Positions 25,575 through 33,481 of a stretch of DNA of 64,000 nt are shown one piece after another. The DNA comes from Desulfosporosinus orientis DSM 765 (lineage in GTDB: Bacteria > Bacillota > Desulfitobacteriia > Desulfitobacteriales > Desulfitobacteriaceae), in the NCBI RefSeq assembly GCF_000235605.1, contig NC_016584.1, forward strand, positions 5,271,151 through 5,335,150, written 5' to 3'. Each line of letters begins with the position of its first letter. Position 1 is the stretch's first letter. The position numbers and the translations under genes are program-made. The notes beneath the pieces were generated by a model that made no database searches, had not been told where the DNA came from, and saw only the letters and a list, made by a program, of their open reading frames with translations.

Positions 25575-27551
25575 TCAAATAATTATATTAACAGGATTGT
25601 ACTGATTATGACTAAAAAAGCGGCCTAATGCAATTATATTCATAAAAGTTAGTACTTCATAGTAATCTTCATCTTTTGGAAGCTCATCAATTTTTTTCAG
25701 ACTATCTTCAACTACTCCAAGATCGATATATCGTTTTAACGCGTCGTTCTCTAGCATTGTTAACAATTCATTTTTTAATTCCTTCCATTCCGGAAGCAAC
25801 CTTTGTATCCAGTCAGCACTCTGTGTTCCACGCACTCTATAATTAAGCCTAATCTTTTCAGGTAATATCCCTTTCATGGCCCTTCGAATCAAACTTCTTT
25901 CTATACCATCTTTAACAAACTGTTCTGCAGGCAGACTCATACAAAACTCTATTACCCTTTTGTCTCTAGTAGGGTCACGTTTTATTATTCCATAAGCCAA
26001 CGAAAGCTTTGTTTCCGCTTCACCAGCTTGAGAAAATAATAACGAATTAGCGATAAACTTACGTATCTGATATAGGGATTGGTTTTTTGTATAGTACTTG
26101 CCAAGTTTTAATTTCTTTAAGAGTTCATCCGTTTTCCAGCAAGTCGATAATTTGAAGTTAATAGGAGCCTTGGGTTCTTGTTCATTCTTATTATTTCTTT
26201 TTCGAAATACTCGTCTATATTTTTTCGTGAACTTTTCTGGAAGCATCAGTACCAAAAAATACTTTAAAACACTCATCTGATTTCTATTAAGTACAACGGA
26301 ATAGCTTCGAATTTCTTGAAGAGCCGTCAACCATTTTCCTCTTCTAACCATTGTTATTACGAAACTTGTGAGATCCCCAAAGGATACCGTAAAATTCCCT
26401 GACTGCCCATCTAATAATATACTGCATCCGTCTTTACTGCATTGTGAAGCTATATTATCCATCCAAAAGAAATTAGCAGTAAACTTGAAGGGGTGTTCTA
26501 GTAAATTCATAAGTCTGTTAAGACTATTATATGAATTAATTCCCTTTGAATCACAAAATTTAAAATCAATATTGTTATACCTATCAATAATAGATTGAAC
26601 AAAATCCCTTTCATCAGCTAGAGAGTTATTACCTAACCAATTCTTATACTCAGGAAAGGGTATTGATGTATATGTTTTCAACACCTTACCACTCTCAGCC
26701 ATATTTTTGGCTGCTATACATGCTAATGAACCTGAATCTAAGCCACCGCTTAACATAACTCCTATGTTACCATTCCCTCTTAAACGACAGTTAACAGCTT
26801 CGAAGAACACGTTCCGAAAAGCTTCTTCATATTCTTGATCTGTATTTAACTTTAACTTCTTAACCATTAAAGGATCCCAATACTTTTTAATCTTAGTCCC
26901 CTTTTTCGTTATACTTATCGAATGGGCAGGGGGCAACTGTACTATATCTTTATAAATTGTTGAAGTGATATTTAGCTCATGCAATGGCTCAAGCAATGAT
27001 AAATAATTTGCAATCCATTCTTGATTTAAATCACTTTGATTACCTTTTATAATCAGCAAAGGTTTCATTATGGTACAGAAAGCAAATATATCTTTGTTCA
27101 TATAGAAGTAAAATGTTCTCTTACCCACATGATCCCTAACACAAAAAAGTTCTTTCTTATTATTGTCCCATATGGCAAAGGCATAGTCACCGATTAAGTA
27201 CTTTGAACATTCAGTTCCCCATCTTAGATATGCTTTAAGAATTAAGTCACTGTCCGTGATCATCGCAGTCTCTTTGTATGGTAAATTCAAGATTGATATC
27301 AATTCAGAACGATTATCAATGATTGCATCTGCAGCTAATACGATGTTTGCTGGTTTATCATATTTAGGTAATTCTTCATTCTCAGCTTCTGGAGTAATAT
27401 GTACGTTTGTATTACCTAAAAAAACAGATCCATTTTTCCAACTATGTGAAGTATCATGAGGAAATCCCTGAATAATCTCCATAATATTTGAGCAAATTTC
27501 TTCCGAAATAGGGCCATTCTTTCTATTATAAATGCCACAAATAGCGCCCAT
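25575..27551 (-). CDS. Lasso peptide cyclase C (asparagine-synthetase-like)
   Basis: A 658-residue AsnB-fold enzyme. An N-terminal Ntn-like domain (about 1-200) is followed by an ATP-pyrophosphatase-type synthetase domain with 'VMLSGGLDSGSLAC'. In lasso synthesis this domain adenylates the ring Asp/Glu so that the new N-terminus can attack it. The N-terminus reads MGAICGIY: the Cys is residue 5, not residue 2, so it cannot be an N-terminal nucleophile without extra processing. This fits loss of glutaminase activity in lasso cyclases. It precedes the precursor gene in the operon and follows the second RRE gene by 19 bases. Confidence 0.88.
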   Translation of the reverse strand: MGAICGIYNRKNGPISEEICSNIMEIIQGFPHDTSHSWKNGSVFLGNTNVHITPEAENEELPKYDKPANIVLAADAIIDNRSELISILNLPYKETAMITDSDLILKAYLRWGTECSKYLIGDYAFAIWDNNKKELFCVRDHVGKRTFYFYMNKDIFAFCTIMKPLLIIKGNQSDLNQEWIANYLSLLEPLHELNITSTIYKDIVQLPPAHSISITKKGTKIKKYWDPLMVKKLKLNTDQEYEEAFRNVFFEAVNCRLRGNGNIGVMLSGGLDSGSLACIAAKNMAESGKVLKTYTSIPFPEYKNWLGNNSLADERDFVQSIIDRYNNIDFKFCDSKGINSYNSLNRLMNLLEHPFKFTANFFWMDNIASQCSKDGCSILLDGQSGNFTVSFGDLTSFVITMVRRGKWLTALQEIRSYSVVLNRNQMSVLKYFLVLMLPEKFTKKYRRVFRKRNNKNEQEPKAPINFKLSTCWKTDELLKKLKLGKYYTKNQSLYQIRKFIANSLLFSQAGEAETKLSLAYGIIKRDPTRDKRVIEFCMSLPAEQFVKDGIERSLIRRAMKGILPEKIRLNYRVRGTQSADWIQRLLPEWKELKNELLTMLENDALKRYIDLGVVEDSLKKIDELPKDEDYYEVLTFMNIIALGRFFSHNQYNPVNIII

Positions 27552-27570
27552 GACCTATCTCCCAGCAAAT

Positions 27571-27876
27571 TCATATTAGAATTGATACTAAATCCCTGTC
27601 AATTAACTCAACTATAAAATCGTAAACGTGATTTTTACATGTTTCAATATCCACATCATATTGTGAAATCAATTGGCTCGCTATTTGGATTACCGAGCTA
27701 GGACTTTGGATTTTTTCCCATATTATTGAGCCAATTGAGTCCATGTAGTAGTATGCTCCATTATGGATGTCTATTAAAGCTATTTCTCCATCAAAATTAA
27801 CAGACTTAATATCATCATTCTTCCTTATAAAAGTCATATCAAAATCAAAATTTATATAACTTTGTTTAATATTCAT
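27571..27876 (-). CDS. Second PqqD-like RRE protein
   Basis: A 101-residue PqqD-fold protein distinct from the B1 protein at 23419. It has the hairpin 'SVNFDGEIALIDIHNGAYYY' and helix 'SIGSIIWEKIQSPSSVIQIA', ending 'IELIDRDLVSILI'-like. RRE domains bind peptide leaders. As B1 already serves the lasso precursor, this one may recognise the YIKP leaders of the two small precursors at 28930 and 29256. It is placed between the second kinase and the cyclase; ATG follows AAGGTAGGTG. Confidence 0.8.
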   Translation of the reverse strand: MNIKQSYINFDFDMTFIRKNDDIKSVNFDGEIALIDIHNGAYYYMDSIGSIIWEKIQSPSSVIQIASQLISQYDVDIETCKNHVYDFIVELIDRDLVSILI

Positions 27877-28005
27877 TCACCTACCTTAGAGAGGTGTTCC
27901 TATTTTCACGAGTTCAATATTTTTGCTATAACTTTAATATATATACATTCTAGTTTACTTTAACATTTTTTACATATTATGTCAATTACTCTTTAGTTTA
28001 GGCTA

Positions 28006-28887
28006 TCACTTATGTTCAAACAAATTATTAACTAATTCGACTGCCTGCAAATCCGGTCTGCATTTGAGCAGGTAGACCGGAGTATCTGAAAGCATTTGTC
28101 CTAAGTTATTTAGGCACTTCTCCATTACTGTTTTATTATAATATGGCAAAAAACATCTTGGCATAATATATGATACTGCCATTGTAACAGGTAGTCGGCT
28201 TATTGAATTTTGCAATGCCTGCTCTAACAGAATGATAGCTGTCAGAGGTGCACTCTCATTCAAAAATAACTCCCTTTTTCCGCTCCAAGGTGTTCCATAA
28301 ACATAGGTCTTCTCATCATTTAATCTTAAAGCCGGTCTGTCATCATTAAGAATCCGAGCACCCATGTACTTAGCCCAAAGTTCTGCCTGAGTGGACTTCC
28401 CTGTTTCTGATGGAGCAGTAAAAATAATCCCTAGCCCCTGCCATAATATCGCCGCAGCATGAATTACAATACCTTTTTTAAAAATAATACGATTTCTAAA
28501 AATTATTTCTGTTAAAAACTTAAAAATACTAATCTTATCGGCTTGATTATTCTTTAATATAAATATTTCAGCACTACTCCAATCTTGATTAGCATCCGCC
28601 TTACATATAATTTCACCCGTATTTTCATCACAGATATAAATTGAATTATTATAATAGCCCTCAGAAGTACAAACCCATTTTGCTTCCCTGTCTATCAAAA
28701 GAAAACCTTCAGGTTTTGTGATTTTATTAATCTCTTTTGTTACTATTTCCAGATTTATTTCTGCGGAATCATGTACCAAAAAAGGTTCCAACGAATCAAA
28801 CAGGTCACATTGATATGATATGATTTTTATTGAAATGCCGGCAATATTATATAACTTTTCCTTGATAATACTTATCCCCTCTTTCAA
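28006..28887 (-). CDS. Second HPr-kinase/PEPCK-like P-loop protein
   Basis: A 293-residue protein with P-loop 'APSETGKST' (158-166), preceded by 'GIVIHAAAILWQGLG' and followed by the Asp pair in 'NDDRPAL', the HprK-type arrangement. A C-terminal Arg/Lys box reads 'GTPWSGKREL'. It is clearly divergent from the kinase at 24286. Start uncertain: TTG 28887 is the longest frame, but GAGGGG lies just inside it, so a start a few codons later is possible. Placed between the repeat precursor and the second RRE gene, it is the natural candidate to modify that precursor, perhaps at its Ser residues. Confidence 0.75.
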   Translation of the reverse strand: MKEGISIIKEKLYNIAGISIKIISYQCDLFDSLEPFLVHDSAEINLEIVTKEINKITKPEGFLLIDREAKWVCTSEGYYNNSIYICDENTGEIICKADANQDWSSAEIFILKNNQADKISIFKFLTEIIFRNRIIFKKGIVIHAAAILWQGLGIIFTAPSETGKSTQAELWAKYMGARILNDDRPALRLNDEKTYVYGTPWSGKRELFLNESAPLTAIILLEQALQNSISRLPVTMAVSYIMPRCFLPYYNKTVMEKCLNNLGQMLSDTPVYLLKCRPDLQAVELVNNLFEHK

Positions 28888-28892
28888 AAATC

Positions 28893-28917
28893 CGAACCTG
28901 ACAATGTGTCAGGTTCG
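28893..28917 (-). terminator. Hairpin between repeat precursor and second kinase
   Basis: CGAACCTGACA and TGTCAGGTTCG form a perfect 11-bp stem with a 3-base loop, followed on the minus strand by GGATTTTTG. It starts 13 bases after the precursor stop. Likely a partial terminator that keeps precursor mRNA more abundant than the enzyme genes. Confidence 0.65.
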
Positions 28918-28929
28918 AAATAGAAGTAG

Positions 28930-29139
28930 TTATCTTTTGCCTGGACGACCCGGATGACCTGGGTGACTTGGGTAACTTGGGTAACTTGGGTAACTTGGAT
29001 AGCCTGGCAAACTTGGATGGCCTGGGCGACCGGGATGACCCGGACCACTGGGAGGGAAAGAAGTTGAAGCTGTACAAGCCAAACTTTCTTCTACTCTAAG
29101 TTCAACATAAAAAAAACTAGGTTTAATATACCTCTTCAT
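28930..29139 (-). CDS. RiPP-like precursor with 13 Pro-(Gly/Ser)-X triplets
   Basis: 69-residue peptide, ATG 29139 after AAGAGGAAAT. Residues 1-26 form a leader ('MKRYIKPSFFYVELRVEE', then 'SLACTAST') nearly matching that of the gene at 29256. From Pro30 to Lys68 every third residue is Pro and the next is always Gly or Ser: 13 unbroken triplets P-[GS]-X, with X running G,H,R,H,L,Y,Y,Y,Y,H,H,R,K. Arg69 ends the chain. A block of four Tyr is flanked by His/Arg. No family is recognised. The YxKP leader, the neighbouring RRE protein and the kinase argue for a ribosomally made, modified peptide. The Ser of the PSY units are possible kinase targets. Confidence 0.75.
   Translation of the reverse strand: MKRYIKPSFFYVELRVEESLACTASTSFPPSGPGHPGRPGHPSLPGYPSYPSYPSYPSHPGHPGRPGKR
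28964..28999. repeat. Four 9-bp tandem repeats in the precursor gene
   Basis: Plus-strand units TGACTTGGG, TAACTTGGG, TAACTTGGG, TAACTTGGA encode the Pro-Ser-Tyr/His run. Near-identical codons suggest recent expansion by slippage, in frame. Confidence 0.8.
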
Positions 29140-29255
29140 ATTTCCTCTTTATATCCTTCCTTAATTTCCCAATATAAAATTTATTCATTGAGAACTTGTC
29201 CACTATTGATATGAGCTTACCTTGCCCCAATCCTAGCATGAACTTATATAAACAT

Positions 29256-29420
29256 CTATTTGCGAAGAAACTTTATCCAAAAAAGAACAGAATTTTTGTC
29301 ATTTACTTGTTCAGATAAAGCATACCTTTTCCATAAAACTGAAGTAGAAGCCAGACTAGCTAAACTTTCTTCTGACCTAAGTTCAACACAATTAATACTG
29401 GGCTTAATATATTCTCTCAT
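29256..29420 (-). CDS. Paralogous RiPP-like precursor, no repeats
   Basis: 54-residue peptide, ATG 29420 behind GAGGGG (6-base spacer). The leader 'REYIKPSINCVELRSEE' plus 'SLASLAST' is aligned residue for residue with that of the 28930 gene. After 'STS' the sequences part completely: here 'VLWKRYALSEQVNDKNS' followed by 'VLFWIKFLRK', a basic, amphipathic end. Same leader with unrelated core is typical of RiPP precursor sets processed by one enzyme set. The promoter at 29533-29560 lies just upstream, making it the first gene of the transcript. Confidence 0.7.
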   Translation of the reverse strand: MREYIKPSINCVELRSEESLASLASTSVLWKRYALSEQVNDKNSVLFWIKFLRK

Positions 29421-29532
29421 TTATAACCCCTCTTTATTGTTGTTGGGACATGTATAGCTAAGCCATAATATCCTATTTTGATCCTTGGAGTCTAACATCC
29501 TTCTTAATCCTAGTCATAGGTTATGCGGAAAT

Positions 29533-29560
29533 ATTATATTAATATAACACAAACGTTCAA
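29533..29560 (-). promoter_or_regulatory. Sigma-A-type promoter of the RiPP precursor transcript
   Basis: Minus strand TTGAAC, 16-base spacer, TATAAT: a near-consensus promoter starting RNA about 105 bases before the 29420 ATG. The remaining gap to 29852 shows no gene. Confidence 0.7.
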
Positions 29561-29852
29561 GCCATTTTCAATGGGATTCAAATCCCAATAAAACTTAACG
29601 CCAAAAGTCAGTACTTTAAATATAGTCTGAAACTACGCAAGGATCTATTTCGTGCCCTATTGACCAGGAAGTAGTCGATAGCCCTTTTTACTATTAGTAG
29701 GCTCCTCTTCAGTATTTTTGTTTTTTTAATGAAACGAATTAGAAAGGTGTACACCTAATTATTTTCACTTATAAATGCTCTATATAGTTTTAATAAGCCT
29801 TTAGCCTGGGGACAATTTGTTGGAGCAAGGAATGTTTAAACCGCGAATTGTA

Positions 29853-31277
29853 TTATATAGAAAGCTGTCTAGGTTGGTTATGTATTTTACTGCGATTGAA
29901 CAGCCTTGTTTTTCTTTCATTTGAACTTTCACCATTGTTGAAATAGTATTTATAATCATTCGCCTTTAGATCAACTTTATTTAGTACAACTCCAATAATC
30001 TTGGCTCCAACTCTTACTAGTTGCTCTTTAGCTTCAAGTGCAAAATCCTGATGAACCTCGTTAGCCCCCACCACGAATATAACGCTGTCAACCATCTGCG
30101 CAAGGATTGACACATCAGCCATTGCTGCTAAGATTGGCGGAGAATCAATAATAACAAAATCATAGGCAAATTCAGCATCTGCTAATGTACGCTTCATATT
30201 ATCTGAATCTAAAAGTTCTTCTGGGTTTGGCGGAATCTGGCCTACCGTAAAAAGGTCCAATTCTTGAATTCGAGTCTGAACAACACGGCCCTGTTCCAAC
30301 GAATCAGCCTCAAAGGCATTGAACAACACCTCTTCATTAATTTTGAGCAACTTATGTAAAATCCGGTTACGCGGATTTGCATCAATAATTAGTACACGTT
30401 TACCAGTTTGCACCAAAGAAATGGCAAGATTAACTGCCAATACAGATTTCCCTTCACGGGGACCCGTGCTGGTAACCATAATCCTTTTCTTTACATTTTT
30501 CGTGATAAAATAAACATTTGTGCATAATGTTCGATAAGCCTCACTAACCAAGGGGTTCAAGTTGAATAATGAATCCGTATCATAAGGAATCATTCCAATA
30601 ACAGGCAAATCCAGAACTTTTTGAACATCCCCAGCATTTCTAAGTTTATTATCAAGCATCTCTATAAATACAGCTAATGACAATAAAATTAAAAGAGTAA
30701 TAAAGAAGGCACCCAGAACGTATTTCATTATATTCACATTAATCGGTTCATCCGGAGTAACGGCTCTATCAAGAACACTTACTGTATCTACTTTTTTTAT
30801 CTCTATCACGACTTCAGCAAATTTCTCAGCTAAAGTATTTGCTATGTCGGCCGCAAGCTGAGGATTTTCATCAATAACATTGATCACAATCATATCCGTA
30901 TCCTGAATAGAATTCACTTCAATTTTACTGTTGAATTCTTCTACCTTTAAAGGAAGATTTAATTGATCAATAACTTTTTGTTCAACATTTCTACTTTTTA
31001 CCACCGGTTCAAAGATTTTAGCCATTTCCGGACTTGCAAGAATTGCAGTGATATCGGCCTGGTCTTTTTTTTGAAATGATTCGTTTGGATTACCCATTAC
31101 TAATGTGGTTATGGCTTGATACATAGGCTTGGAGGTCGCGATATAGCCAATAATTCCGGTTATAAAGGCGATTATTATTGGTAAAATCAGAACTATCGCC
31201 CATCTTTTTTTAAATATTTTCCATAAGAATAGTAAATCAAGTTCTATCTCCATTCTTATCCTCCTAAAATCACTCAC
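29853..31277 (-). CDS. Polysaccharide chain-length regulator/tyrosine autokinase (Wzz-BY-kinase)
   Basis: A 474-residue fusion of a Wzz-type co-polymerase (helices about 22-45 and 183-203 enclosing an outside loop) and a cytoplasmic BY-kinase. The kinase has Walker A 'STGPREGKSVLAVNLA', Walker A' 'VLIIDANPRNR', Walker B 'DFVIIDSPP' and a Tyr-rich stretch 'YKYYF' close to the C-terminus that would be autophosphorylated. It controls polymerisation and export in Wzx/Wzy polysaccharide systems. It lies at the downstream end of the cluster on the same strand as the other glycan genes. In most Firmicutes the two halves are separate (CapA/CapB); here they are joined as in proteobacterial Wzc. Confidence 0.9.
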   Translation of the reverse strand: MSDFRRIRMEIELDLLFLWKIFKKRWAIVLILPIIIAFITGIIGYIATSKPMYQAITTLVMGNPNESFQKKDQADITAILASPEMAKIFEPVVKSRNVEQKVIDQLNLPLKVEEFNSKIEVNSIQDTDMIVINVIDENPQLAADIANTLAEKFAEVVIEIKKVDTVSVLDRAVTPDEPINVNIMKYVLGAFFITLLILLSLAVFIEMLDNKLRNAGDVQKVLDLPVIGMIPYDTDSLFNLNPLVSEAYRTLCTNVYFITKNVKKRIMVTSTGPREGKSVLAVNLAISLVQTGKRVLIIDANPRNRILHKLLKINEEVLFNAFEADSLEQGRVVQTRIQELDLFTVGQIPPNPEELLDSDNMKRTLADAEFAYDFVIIDSPPILAAMADVSILAQMVDSVIFVVGANEVHQDFALEAKEQLVRVGAKIIGVVLNKVDLKANDYKYYFNNGESSNERKTRLFNRSKIHNQPRQLSI

Positions 31278-31640
31278 ACAAGTTGATAATTAATTATATT
31301 CTTCAGCATCTTTGTTTTCTTCACCCTTAAGGCTTATATCAGCATTACACTTGTATTACCTATTTTTCTCCTAAATTTCTATTAAGGGTATACTTAAGTA
31401 TTATGAAAAATCCTTGACCTATTATCTTCAAGAAAAACGCGAAGAATTGCTTCGAACTTTCTTCCCAAGGACACTCATGGCAATTTTCCATAACTGGTGC
31501 ACTTTTGTAGTTCATTCCATGGTTATGTCCGCCTGAGTTCATTTCTACTATGCTTTGTATTCAAATTACTTACGAGTCCGAATATAACTGTTATGACAAT
31601 AGAACCATCATCACTGGGCCAACTTGATGTAACCAAAGTT
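31278..31640. other. Gap without supported gene
   Basis: About 360 bases between the BY-kinase and the IS fragment. A 60-codon minus frame at 31360-31542 has no ribosome site and no recognisable product. I see nothing I can support here. Confidence 0.5.
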
Positions 31641-31803
31641 TCAGAGACCATTTCGGCTGCATTCTTCAATGCGGTCTCGCCAACGTTGTTCTTGGGCTAA
31701 ATCTCTAGCCATAACAAAACCTCCTGACTCCTAGTATTCCTGTTGTTAACAGAATACCAAAAGTCAGAAGGTTTTTTCGAGCCGCTTTTTATCCACCGCT
31801 TAC
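31641..31803 (-). mobile_element. IS66-family fragment: terminal repeat and broken tnpA
   Basis: On the minus strand, a terminal-repeat-like GTAAGCGGTGGATAAAAAGC (rightmost base 31803) is followed by TCAGGAGG and an ATG at 31712. The frame opens with MARDLAQEQRWRDRIEECSR, the typical start of the IS66 accessory protein TnpA. It stops after 23 residues and no tnpB or transposase follows, so this is only the left end of an element. Family assignment rests on the TnpA start and the repeat. Confidence 0.65.
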
Positions 31804-31930
31804 GGAAAGTTTGACCCTGAAGTTGATCTTCGAAGGTCTTTTCCCACCCGAGCACAATTCCCGATGAACGGAGGGGATTGTGCCGCAAACATAACAATCC
31901 CTGAAATGCTTAATACACTTCTAAGGATTG

Positions 31931-32134
31931 TTAGTAAATTATTTTTTGTCGAATCGTGAGGGGGTCAATAATAATCAGGATATCCTCTATTCCTGAATTT
32001 ACAGCTTCTTCAACAATGTAGTGAATAGTTGGCTTGTCAACAATAGGCAGCATTTCTTTTGGCAAAGCTTTTGTAACTGGAAGAAAACGTGTTCCTAAGC
32101 CCGCTGCTGGGATAACCGTCTTCTTAATCTTCAT
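31931..32134 (-). pseudogene. galU: GalU (UTP-glucose-1-phosphate uridylyltransferase), N-terminal fragment
   Basis: The first 54 or so residues are a perfect GalU start: '[20 protein letters not shown]' with the nucleotide loop, then '[20 protein letters not shown]'. Homology ends at 'DILIII', replaced by '[11 protein letters not shown]' and a stop; a full gene is about 290 codons. The foreign sequence following, up to the IS66 end, suggests insertion and deletion by mobile DNA. No nucleotide transfer can be expected from it. Confidence 0.85.
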
Positions 32135-32323
32135 ATTGCCGCTCCCTTTTGAAATTAATTAATGTCCATATCGAAAATCTAGTACTTCAAGTATTTCAAC
32201 TCATTTTTTTGTTTTCGATTTCACCTCAGGACCTCAATCGAATTTGTAAAGTCGTTGTTTTTTATCGTTTCGATTATATAACGAACCCAGTATCATTTAT
32301 GAGCTGAAGTAATTCTGATAATA

Positions 32324-33433
32324 TTAGTTTCTATAATAAAGTCCAATGCTACGTAAAGAACGAGGTCTCTTTCTGTACTGTTCAATAAGTTTATACGTTT
32401 TGGGAATAAAAGAGATACGTTTTAGAATAATTTTTATTTTTTCCCAAAGATGTTCACCTAAATCTAAAATTATATTAATCTTTCTGTAATGATCTGAAGG
32501 TATTACTGTTGCTGATGAAGTAAAGATAAGATAAATAAGTTTTTCCGGTTTATCTTTTTGGGAGGTCCCAATCTTAACCGGAATTTCAAACCCTAAATAT
32601 ACATTACAGGTAAAAATGAGGTACTGATAAAACTTATAAAGGTCCATCGATTTAATTGTTCTGTCAATATATTCAGTGTCAAGATTTTCCCAATACTCTT
32701 TAACAAATAGCGCAAAGTCACAAAGTTGACGAAGTTTTGCACCTCCATGCATTGTGTGTCTAGCTAGATGTACGATTATATTAATAAATTCATCTTCTAT
32801 AGAAAGAGCAGCAAATTCAAAATCGCCCATTTTAACTAAGCGCTTATTTTCCCATAAATGATTTTCCCATTGTTGATTGTTCATTGCTTTCATTATTGTT
32901 GGATGCCAAAGTGTTCTATGTAGTTCTATAGGAAATGAACCGGTTTTTCTCATAACTATATGCATGTATCTAGGATCGCCCAAATCATAGGTGCCAGTAT
33001 AATAACCGTGTGATATCAACAACTCAATTGTTCTTTGAATATTTTCTTCCCCAATAAGCAGATCCATGTCACCCATACTTCTCAACTCAGGCAGTGGATA
33101 GAGTTTCTTGAGCACTAATCCTTTAATAGGAATTGTTGGGATTCCGTTGATGTCTAATAGTTGTAAAACAGTTTTTATTTCTTTTATCATACTTGCTTGT
33201 TGTGCAACCGTGTAAAGTGTGACCTCTTTCCAACGACGTATAACCAGTTCGTCAAGTCCTATCACCTCATGATATTTCTTAAGTGTAGAATACAAAAAAG
33301 GATACACACTATGTTGGAGCGCACAATTAAATAGTTCCTTTACATTAATGGCTGAGAATGATTCACAGATAGAATCTTCACCATGAATAGCCTCTCTAAG
33401 TAGACGTAATAACTGTTCTTGAGATGTATTCAT
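32324..33433 (-). CDS. Nucleotidyltransferase family protein (NTP_transf_5 type)
   Basis: A 369-residue protein of the PF14907 group. The family signature 'IPTIPIKGLVLKKLYPLPE' is followed by 'LRSMGDMDLLI', giving the G-D-x-D metal pair of nucleotidyltransferases. Homologues occur in two settings: surface glycan loci and phosphorylated lasso peptide clusters, where a PsmN-type member adds hexose to the phosphorylated peptide. It lies 3.2 kb from the RiPP island but inside the glycan genes, so either role is possible. No ribosome site stands out. Confidence 0.75.
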   Translation of the reverse strand: MNTSQEQLLRLLREAIHGEDSICESFSAINVKELFNCALQHSVYPFLYSTLKKYHEVIGLDELVIRRWKEVTLYTVAQQASMIKEIKTVLQLLDINGIPTIPIKGLVLKKLYPLPELRSMGDMDLLIGEENIQRTIELLISHGYYTGTYDLGDPRYMHIVMRKTGSFPIELHRTLWHPTIMKAMNNQQWENHLWENKRLVKMGDFEFAALSIEDEFINIIVHLARHTMHGGAKLRQLCDFALFVKEYWENLDTEYIDRTIKSMDLYKFYQYLIFTCNVYLGFEIPVKIGTSQKDKPEKLIYLIFTSSATVIPSDHYRKINIILDLGEHLWEKIKIILKRISFIPKTYKLIEQYRKRPRSLRSIGLYYRN

Positions 33434-33481
33434 ATTGTACCTCCAAAATATTAACGTAGAGCAAAAATTCTTATGACCAGT

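Noticed and set aside
28964-28999. CRISPR-like repeats
   Set aside because: The units are 9 bp, contiguous and code in frame for Pro-Ser-Tyr; no spacers.
28847-29077. 76-codon minus-strand frame rich in Pro/Ser/Lys
   Set aside because: It is an alternative frame of the triplet-repeat precursor created by the 9-bp repeats, without a start signal.
29256-29420. Lasso core in the second precursor
   Set aside because: There is no Asp/Glu at core position 7-9 after a Thr-x site; the first Glu is too far, so a lasso ring is unlikely.
31360-31542. 60-codon small protein on the minus strand
   Set aside because: No ribosome site, no recognisable sequence, and it lies next to degraded mobile DNA.
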